A DNA stretch of 64,000 nucleotides, from the NCBI GenBank assembly GCA_011037195.1, contig JAAEAF010002768.1, forward strand, positions 1 to 64,000. The letters are read 5' to 3'. Position numbers and translations under genes: made by a program. The notes under the pieces are model-generated. The model saw only the letters and a program-made list of their open reading frames with translations, was not told where the DNA came from and ran no database searches. Positions within the stretch are counted from its first letter, which is position 1, and each line of letters begins with the position of its first letter. Of the stretch, positions 42,840 to 53,640 are shown piece after piece. Origin of the DNA: Triatoma infestans. Lineage: Eukaryota > Arthropoda > Insecta > Hemiptera > Reduviidae.

Positions 42840-43440
42840 CAAAAGAGTTCAGGTCCCAAGAACGGGATTGGATGACATTTCGTTGCCAGATTCTAGGCCA
42901 CCTCAACACTTTCCATGCTATAATGATGCCTCCCCCCCCCCAACAAAAAAAAGGAAACAAAAGAGCATACATGCAACAGATATGTCACTTGAGGTTCAAG
43001 AAATCACTTCCAGAATTGAGGGTTGCTATACAGCAAGAAGGAACCATAATACTACAAAAGTTAATACCATAAAATAACCAAAACACCGTGTTATCTTCTA
43101 TTTTATAGAATAAGCACAAAGCTCTCTGTTAATTATATTAATCTACTTCGTCTATGTCAGTTGCATGGGATAATCCCATATTATTCTTGGCGTCCATGCT
43201 CTTTTATAATAGATTCTATTATTCATATAAATGTAAATTCAAAGTGTAAAGTCATACATGTATACTCCTATATAGTTTTCATAAAATGAAAACTTAATAA
43301 AAGAGAATTCATTTTTAGTAAACTTTTTTATTAAAAATGGATGAAGTTAAATGAAACATTATGAGAAATCTCATAATAAAAATAACCATATCTTTTTTAG
43401 TATCAACAACAGTAGAGGAATCAAATTTTTTTTATATATT
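42840..43440. other. No gene recognised
   Basis: AT-rich sequence. Two overlapping 65-70-codon frames near 42870 have no motifs. No repeat was assigned. Confidence 0.3.
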
Positions 43441-43444
43441 TGTA

Positions 43445-45218
43445 ACCAGCAAAAAAATTCCGGCCACTTAAAAAATTACATTTAATAAATAATATAATAT
43501 TGTCTGGTCTGTTTTCTCCAGTCATTTTGTTTTGGCAATTAATATTTAACATTTTTAGAATTGATTGGACTTTGTATATTACACTTGTGTTATTAAAAAA
43601 AATTAAATAAATTAAAAAAATATTTACTAGCTTGTGTTCATTTTTTTATTATCAATTTGTTCATTTGTATTATTCAGTTTGAATTAATTTTTATTTGCTT
43701 TAATTTCTCTTTAGCTTGTCCCTTGACTAGAGAAAATTAAAATTAAAAATTCGAATTTCAAAATGCCCGTTAGTGGCCAAGGATGTCGCCCGTGCTATAG
43801 CACTTACTGATGACACGGCCCCTCTATCAGATATGCAGCCATTGCTATTGGTGTTCCCTACCTATCAAACTCTGCGAGATGCAGTGCAGCGTTACAGTGT
43901 CACAGGCTCAGGGCGTAAAAGGGCCACTGAACTGGGACGACCATTTTTTTTGTCACCGACAATTTTACGAAATCGTCATCTGACACATGTTAAAATAGGT
44001 TCAAGCGCCTCCAAGACGCTCAAGATGTTCAAATTTCTGAGAGAACAGCTCGAAGAAGTTTTTTTTTTTTTGAATATTTTGAAAGAGGCACAACATCAAT
44101 GGTCTTGTGTACCTGAACTATATTAAATAGACACTTTACCTCATAATAAAACCCTGTATATTATTAGAATGAATGAACTCAAATAAAAAAAAACAAACTA
44201 AGAAAATAGATAATATTTTGACCTTTTTATTTTAATTTAACGCTCCTTCACTATTTTATTTTTGCTAAATCATTAGCACAGTCATGAATACATTATTCTC
44301 TTAATTCTGATTGTGTAATATTTATATTTATCCTACTAAATACATTCATCCTTATAAATATATTCATCCTTATGAAAAAAAAAGAAGACATGCGTCCTTA
44401 TAAATACATTCATTCTATAAACACATTCATCGAAAGAGATTGAATGAGCAAGGTTTGATAGGTTTTCGCCTCATAAGGGGGCCATAACAAACCAGGGAGC
44501 ACCGAATTTCTCGCCTTGAGATTGCTCCGCAATACATCAATTGGTCTATCGTGTAGTGGGCAAGTGTATTCTTTACTGATCAGTCCCGATTTGCCTTAAG
44601 GGCTCCAGACGGCCGTGAACGAGTATGGAGGAGAAGAAGTGAGAGATTTGCACAATGCAATTTTGCACTCATTAGCCCTTTCTAAAGAGGCTTTTTGATG
44701 GTTTGGGCAAATAACAGTTTACAAAGATGTATAGAGTTAATGATCGTTCGAGGAGGTTCCATGACTGCGTTCGGTATTTGGCAGATATAATGCAGACCAT
44801 CTGTGGGTTTACTTAGAAGACGGATAGGAGATCGGAGAGTCATTGGTGAGACGCATCAGGAGCTAAAAAGGGCACTTCAAGACGAATGGGCTCTAATCTC
44901 ACAAAACGAAATTTCCAGCTAGATTTATAGCTGTGCCGAGACGCCTAGAAGCTGTGATAAAGGCAAGAGGAGGTAATACTCGGTATTAGCGCCATCCCAC
45001 TAAAAATAATGTAAAATTAAAAACAAAAACAGGTAAATAAAATTTTCTAGATTCACTTTTTTTTTAATTATATATTTTAAATTTCCTATATAATCCTATT
45101 TATTTGTTTTATTTTGAAAATCAGTTAACCTATAAACGATAAAAATTATTAAAAATTTGAAAAGTATACGTAGAAATAGTAAATTTTTCAAGTGGACGGA
45201 ATTTTTTGCCGGTGAGTT
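43445..45218 (+). mobile_element. Tc1-like DNA transposon, rearranged
   Basis: The left end AGCAAAAAAATTCCGGCCAC and the right end (complement GGCAAAAAATTCCGTCCACT) form inverted repeats, bounded by TA (43443-43444; 45219-45220). The N-terminal transposase part lies at 43773-44060 (VARAIALTDD, TLRDAVQRYSVTGSGRKRAT, ILRNRHLTHVKI: the paired HTH region). The catalytic part lies at 44440-44990 (INWSIV, FTDQSRFALRAPDGRERVWR, then RRIGDRRVIGETHQELKRAL and RRLEAVIKARGGNTR). About 380 bp of AT-rich sequence with a minisatellite (44340-44430) separates them. The stretch with the second aspartate is deleted. Inactive. Confidence 0.75.
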
Positions 45219-45224
45219 TATTTA

Positions 45225-45820
45225 GAACCAGCAAAATATGATTGATTTTTTTTTATGTAATAATTTAAATTAGGAGATAAATTTATTTATTACATATTTA
45301 TTTGGAAGAAGATAAAATCAATTCATCCGTTCAATGAGTAAACCAACATTTATAACGTTGGATAACTCTAATTAGGTAGCAACCAATTCATTTACCAGTC
45401 AATATTAGAGCTTATTTGAATATGAGGAATTGATCTATAAGTTTGGTTGATGTCACTATGAATTATTTGAATAATTAATTACATTTTGCTATGTATGCAC
45501 CTTCTGGAGCAGTTGGCTCATAGGTTTACTCCCATTGCTCAAGGGAATCATATCCCCCATCTTATTACCTAATACTTCATAGCTACCACAGTGTCAGGAA
45601 TTTCAGTGCAACTGCAGTGAACTTTGGGAAGCATTGTCTTCTTACTGTTCAAACCTCTTTGGTGCTCCCCCTCACCAAGAAGTATCCTGCCCAGAATCCC
45701 GATCGCAGACTGATAAAGGTCCAGGCAATTTGAACTGCCTTACATTTAGCAGCTCTTGCAGGAGCCAAATATCTACAGAATGTGCCATAGTCACCACCGA
45801 TCTAATGGTCTTACGTTTCT
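45225..45820. other. No gene recognised
   Basis: AT-rich to about 45480, then more balanced sequence (45490-45820) with short motif-free frames. No element was assigned. Confidence 0.3.
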
Positions 45821-45825
45821 GTAGA

Positions 45826-46130
45826 ACGAAGGAAAGGATTTTGAGTTTCGGTTTTTTTTTTAACCAAAAATAAAAGAACTTAAATTTTTGCCAACGTTTC
45901 GACAAATATTGTCTTTTTCAAGGCATACACATATAAATACAATAGGTTATTTTATGAAAGTCAAAAGTTTTGTTTTTGTTTTTGATTTTGACTTTCATAA
46001 AATAACCTATTGTATTTATATGTTGTAGGCCTTGAAAAAGACAATATATTTATCGAAACGTTGGCAAAAATTTAAGTTCCTTTTATTTTTGGTTAAAAAA
46101 AGACCGAAACTCAAAATCCTTTCCTTCATT
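45826..46130. repeat. Fold-back element X2
   Basis: Two arms of about 145 bp (about 45826-45971 and 45983-46130) with a spacer of about 11 bp. Shared pieces are AAGGAAAGGATTTTGAGTTT, ACCAAAAATAAAAG, TTTTTGCCAACGTTTCGACA and ATACAATAGGTTATTTTATG with their reverse complements. The segment around GCCAACGTTTCGACAAATAT is homologous to X1. Arms are nearly perfect, so the element is younger than X1 or homogenised. No coding sequence; opposed short frames mirror each other. Confidence 0.75.
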
Positions 46131-46134
46131 TCTG

Positions 46135-46925
46135 TGGAACTTTCATTGAGACTTAGGTTAATTTTCAATGATATAAAAACCTTCGCCTGCCGAATGACCT
46201 GGCGAATTATTTCACCAGGTTTAAGAAATGTTTATCATTCAAACTTCTATTATGGCATAAAATGGTCAGCACTGTCCAAGCGCATACCCTTCGTCACCAA
46301 CTCTCCGCGAGTCAAATGAAATGCTTACTTATAGAGGGGATTATTTCCAGATACATTTTAGTATACGACCAATTCATTCATATAAAAGTAATGCCAAATA
46401 TATAATTGTGATGAATCTGTGCAGGATTATTAGAGCCATATGTGCCTAGATAAGCCAGAAACTATCTAGAATATTATGGACGCAGTTAAGAACTCACAAA
46501 TGGTGTGTGACATGGCCCCAGCATTAATCAAGCGAGGAAAAAATAAAAATAAAAAATTACTGAGTTCAAAGAGGAAGTAGGAAGTGTCATCACCATAATC
46601 GTTTCCTTCACCGTCATTGTTGCCCTAAAGATCTGCAGGAGAGTCTGAGAAGAATCTGACAAGAATTATTCATCAATGTTTGTATACATTAGAAAATAAG
46701 TAGAGTGTATATGCTTGACTTAGCCCATGCTCCATCTAAATGAGTCGTGCAGAATTACTGAGTTTTTTTTGTTATAAAGGCTAGATTGGAATCCAGGGGC
46801 AGCGCGCCATTAATTTTATCTGTTTTAGTAGCCTCTGAGACTTGGTGCCCGCTCATAATAATAATAATAACAAAAGGCACTAGAGCGAGGCAAAGATTCT
46901 GCATCATGTACCTGACCAGAATCTA
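46135..46925. other. No gene recognised
   Basis: Moderately AT-rich. The 95-codon frame at 46032-46319 overlaps the fold-back arm and then has no motif. Position 46850-46870 is an (AAT)n run. Confidence 0.3.
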
Positions 46926-46929
46926 AGAT

Positions 46930-47385
46930 TATCGATACGTGAACCGGTACAGAATATAAAGCCTCACTATAAATATAATCCCCAGCCACTCCTTGAGAAC
47001 GCACAAATTTTAGGGGGAACGGATTGGTTTTAACTAAGACACGATTGGTAATACACAACCAGATTTAGTGTGTTTGGATAAAGAAAGGTGCCAGATATTC
47101 ATAATCGACGTCTCGGTGCCAGTCCACAGCTAACCTGAGATCCGTGCATATTCAGTTAGAGATAAATAAAATAAAGACCGATGGCAGCAGAGATATCCTC
47201 TGTATGGTGAAAAGCCTCCAATAATGAGAGGGAGCCACTTTCATGAAAGGTATGGTCAGGTTATCAGATTGCCAGGAAGGAGGTTTGCGAAGGCAAAAAA
47301 CAACCTTGGAGGCAGACATGTGAATGGATCAAAGCAGCAAATTGCCCCACACAAAAGAAGCTGGACTCAATAATAATAATAATCT
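46930..47385 (+). mobile_element. Possible retroposon 3' end with an (AAT)n tail
   Basis: Sequence of balanced composition ends in (AAT)n at 47370-47383, the tail type of two LINEs in this window. Short translations such as RYGQVIRLPGRRFAKAKNN are open but were not confidently matched to a LINE. No target duplication was found. Confidence 0.25.
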
Positions 47386-47861
47386 TGCTACCAAGCGCAC
47401 TTCAACTATGCATTACCAAATTCTGTCACGCCTGCCTGCAATGTATTGACAAATGAGCTTCAACCTGGGCAGCCAATATCCCCCCCCCCAACAAAATGTC
47501 TCTAGCTGTCATAAAGAGGTAAGAGAAATGAGGATAAAAAAAAAAAAATACAAATAGAATTTTGTATCTTCATTTGCAACAACACCATCCACCACCAAAC
47601 CCAACCCAGCTATCAATACAATAGCAATCAGTCGCTGCCTTGATGATAAGAGACATATTCCAAGCAAAACCCAGATAATTAGAAACAAATCTTACAAACA
47701 TGAACACTTTTTATAAAAAGTGAAGAAATTTGACTGCTGAAATGTATTGTATAGATATCGGGGATCTTCCATGCCGTGTGAAGTTTAAGAAACATCAAGC
47801 CGAGATCTAAATAAATGAATAAATAAATAAGTAAATAATAATAATAATAATAATAATAATA

Positions 47862-48750
47862 TTTTTTTTTTTTTTTTTTTTTTTTTATAGAGGTAGGTGA
47901 AACGCTTTATGCGCGAAGTGTGGAACTCCCGAATGGCTACCCACTAAAACACCTCCTCTAACTGCGGAACACTGGCCTGGAACTGTTCAGCACACTACTT
48001 CAGGCCAGGTCTTTATAGCGCCCTAAAGGCCCTCTCCTACTTCTTTTTACGCATCTAAATACCCCCTTTTCTCTTGAAGTACCGAGTGTACAAACCCTGA
48101 CACACTGTTCCAGGTCTCCTCCTTGCCTATCATCTTATCGATGATAGAGTCGGGACAGAAATCCTCTATCTCTTGTACCAGCTGGTCACGCTGAGTAGCC
48201 CATTTACTACACACAAAAAATGTGTGGGAAACATCATCAACCACCTCTGGACAGAAGAGGCAGCACGGAGAGGCCATCTTTCCCATCCTATGGAGATATG
48301 ATCTAAAATAACCATGTCCACTTAAGAACTGGGTGAGATAAAAGTTGACCTCCCCAGACCGCCTCTCCAGCCATGGTCTTACATGCTTAATTAGTTTCGA
48401 AGTCCATCTCCCTCTGGACTCCTGTTCCCAGGCTACCTGCCAATTCTGCAGGGTACGATCTCTTTCTTCCTTACGGACTGCTGCTTTCCTTAGCTCTGCA
48501 TTCCGTATGTATATAGCCTTCCTCTCTTTGGCTAATAAATGGATTGGTATCACTCCTGCAATTACCAGAATAGCTGGACCCGATACAGTGCGGTATGCTG
48601 AAGCGATTCGTAGTGCACTCAGTCTCTGGACATGACCGATCCGCTTCCTGTAGAACTCCTTATTCAGAGCGTCTGCCCAAATCTCGGCTCCATATAGTAA
48701 GGCCGACTGGGTCGCAGACATCAGTAGTCGACGCTTACTTGACGAGAACA
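47862..48750 (-). pseudogene. R1/Jockey-type LINE C-terminal half
   Basis: The minus strand starts with a poly(A) equivalent (T25 at 47862-47886) beside an (AAT)n run. The open frame 48047-48740 reads SALLYGAEIWADALNKEFYR, KRIGHVQRLSALRIASAYRT, GVIPIHLLAKER, FLSGHGYFRSYLHRMGKM, ASPCCLFCPEVVDDVSHTFF and VCSKW, the post-RT region and CCHC knuckle of R1-type ORF2. The 305-codon frame's first 65 or so residues (48741-48964) are antisense of the neighbouring LINE and not part of this protein. The long intact frame suggests a young, 5'-truncated copy. Confidence 0.7.
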
Positions 48751-49152
48751 CCACATACATGATAGACATATCCATCCCCAATGATAAAAACATCAAAACA
48801 AAAGAACAGGAAAAAATAGACAAATACACACCTCTCGCAATAGAAATAAAACAAATATGGAAGCAGAGCAAACTAACAATACTACCAATTATAATATCAC
48901 CTACAGGAGTCACACCACACTCTTTCATCCGCAACATAGAAACACTAGAACTACACCCGTACATACATCAACAGATACAGAAAGCTGTCATACTGAAAAC
49001 TTGTAACACTGTACGGAAACTTCTGAACAACACGTGATACACAAGACACATCTAGCTTACTTGGTAGCAAAAGCAACCCGTAAGCAAGAGAATAACCCAG
49101 GTATCACCTGTGGAAAAAAAAAAAATAATAATAATAATAAGAAGAAGAAGAA
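48751..49152 (+). pseudogene. LINE C-terminal end, joined 5' to 5' with the previous LINE
   Basis: The 92-codon frame (48759-49037) reads MIDISIPNDKNIKTKEQEKI, DKYTPLAIEIKQIWKQSKLT, PIIISPTGVTPHSF and IQKAVILKTCNTVRKLL. The I-D-I-x-I-P-N-D...K-Y..L..E-I-K.W...I-x-P-I-V-I-S-x-T-G pattern closes the ORF of one group of insect LINEs (clade name uncertain). The stop is followed by a 3' tail of A's, (AAT)n and (AAG)n at 49112-49152. 5'-truncated at the junction with the minus-strand LINE. Confidence 0.55.
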
Positions 49153-49159
49153 CAAAATT

Positions 49160-49820
49160 CATATTTTTAAAGTATAAAATGTGATATATTAAAATTGAAG
49201 AGTTTATGGAAATGCATTGCATACGTACTTTAAAGCTGCATGTATGTACGAGCATCAAACATGCTAGCCTAGTATACTGCTACAAAAGAACCACTATAGC
49301 GTATATAATTACATCTATGATGAAAGATAATGATAGCAGGAACTGTCTGGGAATCAGTCTACATCTATCTAACCCCTTACTGGACATTAACATCATATCT
49401 GTCCATATAGTTGACCTCGTTTTAACTTGGACCAGATTTCTAATCTAATAAGTTACCATTTTTCTGCTTTATTATTTATTTATTTATTTTTTTTTTTTTA
49501 CATCCCCTTCCACTTCATCCCCCTTCTAATATTTTTTATAATCAATCACTACAGTACAATATTACACACTGTTAGCAAGAGGTAGCCATTTTGAACTAAC
49601 TAACTATAGACCTAACAATAGACCATCCATATTTCGTTTGCTATGGATAGCCTATTCTTGGTGTCACTCGATAAAAACATGCCGGAAACAGGTACCCTAA
49701 CTAACTAGACCGACAATGTTATACAATGAAAAATTCTATTTCAGTTTTTACACATCATTCATTACTTTCCTGGCATCACTAGTTTGGAATTCAATTATAT
49801 TTCTTTGGAAAATGTTTTGT
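49160..49820. other. No gene recognised
   Basis: AT-rich with a T-tract at 49481-49499. The frames at 49052-49258 and 49206-49448 have no motif. No repeat was assigned. Confidence 0.3.
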
Positions 49821-49826
49821 TTTTTT

Positions 49827-51017
49827 ACTTTCTCTTACTCTTAGTTAAGAGGAAATAAAAATCGTGTCAAATTTTCAATATCGAGTTTTTCACCGGAAAT
49901 ATCCGTTTTGAGGTCCTCTGATTCCAATAAAGTGGTTTTTAGAAAATTGTCTGTGTATGTATGTATGTGAACAGCATAGCTCAAAAACGAAAAACCGTAG
50001 AAAGTTGAAACTTAATATTCCGTTTAGGTATCACCATGGGATCTGACAGTAGGTTATCTGTCAAAATTCCTCAACCGGAAGTACCACTTTACAAAATGTT
50101 TTTTTTTCACTTTTTTTTGCAATTTTCTCAAAAATGGCTCCAACGATTTTCTTTACACTTGGTGTATCAACTACACTTACAAAGATCTACAATTTTTATT
50201 TGAAACATATCTCCGGCAATATGCATTTAAGGGCACTTTCAGAGTTGTCCTCTAAAATGTTATTTCAGTTTACTATACGATTCTTTCAGCTAAACAATAT
50301 TAATTAGAATTAAATGCGTTGTTGAAATTCCGAATTTGAAAAAAATCGGATGATCGAAAGTGCGTTTTTACTAAAATGTATTTTTCAGTTTTCTGGTATT
50401 TTTTTACTTTCTTGCAATTTTCTCCAAAATGGCTTCGACGATTTTCTTCAAACATGGAATATCAACTACACATCCAATGATCTACCAGGGGCGGGTGATG
50501 GTGTAGTGGTTATGAGCATGGACTTGTAAGTGGGAGGACTCCAGTTCGAGTCCAGCGTATAGCTGCTAAATTTTATATTTGTTTAAAAAATTTTAATAGT
50601 AAAGTAGGTGCTTCTGCCCCCTGCACGACACCTAATTTGGTAGTTGGACGTTAAGCCCGCCTAAAAAAATAGGCATTACTTACTTTACTTACAAAGATCT
50701 ACCACTTTTTATTTAAAAAAAAACATTCCCTAAAAAATTCGTTTAAGGGCACTTTGGGGGAGTAGTGAGTTAGTGTTCCTCTAAAGTATCAATAGTTGAT
50801 ATATCCATTATATCATCCAAACAAAATTTAATTAAATAAATAGATGGCCAAAATTCCGAGTTTTAAGAAAATTAATAAACCGGAAGTGCAATTTTACTAA
50901 ACAGTTTTTTCAGTTTTCTACGAATTTCATTAAATTTGGTACACAATTTATAACATTTGTCAATTATAATTTTGAGAATAGGAATAAGAGAAAGTTGTGT
51001 GAGTGTTTCACACCAGA
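49827..51017 (+). mobile_element. Complete family A element with a SINE inside
   Basis: Starts ACTTTCTCTTACTCTTAG and ends GAGTGTTTCACACCAGA before a T-tract. It contains the full series of landmarks (ATCGTGTCAAATTTTCAATA, CAACCGGAAGTACCACTTTA, GGATGATCGAAAGTGCG, AAACCGGAAGTGCAATTTTA). After removing the 208-bp SINE and one duplication copy it is about 0.97 kb. T on both flanks. Confidence 0.75.
50488..50695 (+). mobile_element. tRNA-derived SINE (SINE1)
   Basis: The head GGGCGGGTGATGGTGTAGTG contains an A box (TGGTGTAGTGG-type, about 50499-50511), followed after tRNA-like spacing by a B box GTTCGAGTCC at 50544-50553, the two internal RNA polymerase III promoter elements. A 140-bp unrelated body follows (GCCCCCTGCACGACACC, TAAGCCCGCCTAAAAAAATA), ending ACTTACTTTACTTACAAA. 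The 9-bp duplication GATCTACCA (50479-50487 and 50696-50704) marks retroposition into family A. A single copy in the window, unrelated to SINE2. The anticodon stem is not preserved. Confidence 0.75.
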
Positions 51018-51189
51018 TTTTTTTTTTTTTTACTTTCTCTTTACGTAAGAGGTTTGAATTTTTCACCTGAATTATATGAGAATATCTAAAAATAAAATAA
51101 AAACTAGCTATAAAAAACACTATGTGAACATTTTTAGCTTTAGAACAAAAATAGATATCTATATAAATATTTCGTTCAAAATAATTAAT

Positions 51190-51610
51190 AGAAAAAAAGA
51201 TCTGAAGTGAAATATTCACACGTCTTTTGTCTTACACCTTTTAATACAATTATATATATAATGAAAAATTTCACGTATTGAAAATGTGAAAATTTCACGA
51301 GAGTTCTGGGAAACAAGTATTCAAATCTTGGTAAGGTAGTGAAGGATGATTATCAGTGTTGATTATATTACGGCCCAGTAGGAGCGCACTAAAAACCCCC
51401 TGAACCAACTATATATACAATTTGAAATTAACGGCCACTAATTCCAAAATAATTATTTTTGAAAATTTTTTTATAATAAAAGTAATACGTTACGATCTAT
51501 CCCATCAAGCGTTCCAAGTTTAAAGAAAATTATTGCAACCACAATTTCACCAGAAAATTAAAAAAATTATCCTTTTTCCGTAAAATCATATTTCCGGTTA
51601 ACCTATTTGT
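51190..51610 (-). repeat. Family A' copy, degraded
   Basis: Starts TCTGAAGTGAAATATTCACA (the TC end, diverged) and continues through TTAAAGAAAATTATTGCAAC and CATATTTCCGGTTAACC. The microsatellite and hairpin end are missing. Confidence 0.4.
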
Positions 51611-51619
51611 TTAATAAAT

Positions 51620-52230
51620 AACAGGAAATAAAAAATAAATAAATAAATCTCAATCTCTATAGTAACTACAGGAAAGATAATTAATAATATCAATTAGGGT
51701 GAAATTTGCTCGAGTGGGCTCTGATTTAAATAAAAAACAGTAAAAAATATAAATTGAAGAATGAAAATATTGAGTGTACTGTATATAATATAATTATAAT
51801 GGTTGATCAAAATGGAAAATTAAAATAACAAAATTATATGGACAAAATTGAATAGATATAAATTAAATATAAAAAAATGGGTAGTAAATATTATTTATCA
51901 CTTTCAATAAGCCAAAGGAATGGCGCTTACTTTAAAACGCAAAATCTTAGTCACCAGTGTTGGAAGACCCATGTGCCCTTAGCCTACATTGGGGACAAAA
52001 GGGAGAGGAGAAATAGAAATAAGGAAATAAATCTTATGTGCCTACAATTCTTCGAGTCTTAATCCATACACTGCTACTTGGCTGATGAATGCAGATAATA
52101 ATTAAACGGTCTCTCCAGAAGCTGCACAGCAGGAAACCATAAGTGGCCACTATGTGATTTCACAATAACCTCTGCAAGCCGGGAGAAAACTGGAACCGCT
52201 TACTTGACAAAAGGACCAGTTTATTACCAG
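51620..52230. other. No gene recognised
   Basis: AT-rich to 51870. The frame at 51877-52062 shows no motif. Position 52150-52236 has partial inverted similarity to 52484-52560 (CCAGTTTATTA and GAAAACTGGAACC/GCTTTCCAGTTC), an eroded extension of the fold-back that follows. Confidence 0.3.
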
Positions 52231-52236
52231 AAACAC

Positions 52237-52483
52237 TTTCCATGGTAGCCTGCTTCATTTTGTGGTCATCGACCGGTTTTGGGTGTTCGCCCATCTTCAG
52301 GATGCGTTTTTCACAGACAGTGCGACAACACAGACTTGCAAACAGAGTGTGTAAACTAACTTTGCTCTGTGCAAGTCTGTGTTGTCGCACTGTCTGTGAA
52401 AAACGCATCCTGAAGATGGGCGAACGCCTGAAACCGATTGATGACCACAAAATGAAGTAGGCTACCATGGAAAGTGTCTCTGG
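52237..52483. repeat. Fold-back element Z
   Basis: Two arms of about 120 bp meet near 52361. Each contains CCATGGTAGCCT, CTTCATTTTGTGGTCATC, TTCGCCCATCTTCAGGATGC and TGCGACAACACAGACTTGCA or the reverse complement. The right arm carries CTGAAGATGGGCGAACGCCT followed by GAAACC, the family's hairpin core. Single arms of the same family lie at 10.98 kb and 61.1 kb. Two opposed open frames across it are products of the symmetry and have no protein motif. Confidence 0.75.
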
Positions 52484-52849
52484 TGCTTTCCAGTTCTGCG
52501 GAACCAACCACCACAACGACCAGTTTATTAACTACCCAGGAAAACCAGAAGTAACAAACTTGGGTCTGTTCAAAATTAAGGCCAACCGAACTGCTTATAG
52601 TCAAAACGAGTGTTAAATGGCGATTTGCTCAAACGAGGTCTTAGATAGCGACTAACTCCTCCGAGTATTGTTTAGCGCCTAATTGAGAGAGGGAAAAATG
52701 CATAGGTTACGCCCCTCTCTCTCACTTGTTAGGACACAGCCTAATACATTAGTAAATTATTATCAACTTAGTACAATCCCCCCCCCTTAAAAATAAAATT
52801 AATGAAGGGCTTTTGGCGGCAAATTTAAATTTATATTAAATACTGAACA

Positions 52850-53445
52850 CTATTTTCTTCAAATTTGGTGATTCTATCAATACTTGTAATGTGTATTAAT
52901 ATTATATTGATGGTAAAACTATATTACTGAAGTGGTAGTTTAAAGGAAAGCATAACGCTACTGTTTCCCCAAACCCCCCCCCCACAAAATAAATTTCCTG
53001 GGAAAATATATCAAATAAAAGTGATAGGCATTTACGTGGGTAGATAGTTTAAGAAGCTTAAACAAATCGTTGAAGCTGTTTTCGTGAAAATCACTAAAAA
53101 GTGGAAAAAAAAAAATTAGTAAAGTCGCCCTTGCAGTTAATTGGATTTCGCCCGAAATCTTCATGTCTGATGCGGTGGTAGTGTCTAAATGTAATATCAA
53201 CTTTCAGCTTCCTGCAACTTTTCCTTTTTTGAGATATTCTGTTAAACACACATACAGATCACAATACAGACACACTCATACAGATCACAATACAGACACA
53301 CTCATACAGATCATTGTCTAAAAGCCATTTTTTTTTTTTTTTTTACTCAGGGGACCTCAAAACCGGATATTTCCGGTGCAAACTCGACATCAAAAATTTT
53401 GGCAAGATTACAATACTTTTTCTTCTTACTAAGAGTAAGAGGAAG
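52850..53445 (-). repeat. Family A' copy
   Basis: Landmarks: ATACTTGTAATGTGTATTAA, GAAGTGGTAGTTTAAAGGAA, a C9 tract, ATAAAAGTGATAGGCATTTA, TTCATGTCTGATGCGG, a short ACAGATCACAATACAGACAC duplication (53255-53305), GGGGACCTCAAAACCGGATA and the hairpin end TACTAAGAGTAAGAGGAAGT. The TC end at left is not preserved. Confidence 0.6.
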
Positions 53446-53640
53446 TAATAAAAGAAGTTATTTTGTGAATGATTGTATAAACGAAAAAGTTAGAATTAAA
53501 AATTTGTATAAGTATGTAATATGATCCGAAGAGAGTGATCTAAAGCAGAGAGAGAGAGACACACACACACACACACACACAAAATAGAGAATCTCACTCG
53601 CTACATAGGCCAGACTAGAGTGGGAGACTCTGTATATATA

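Noticed and set aside
48741..48964. N-terminal 65 or so residues of the 305-codon minus frame, with hydrophobic stretches resembling membrane segments
   Set aside because: They are the antisense of the neighbouring plus-strand LINE coding region (IDISIPND...), so the hydrophobic pattern is an artefact of the fusion.
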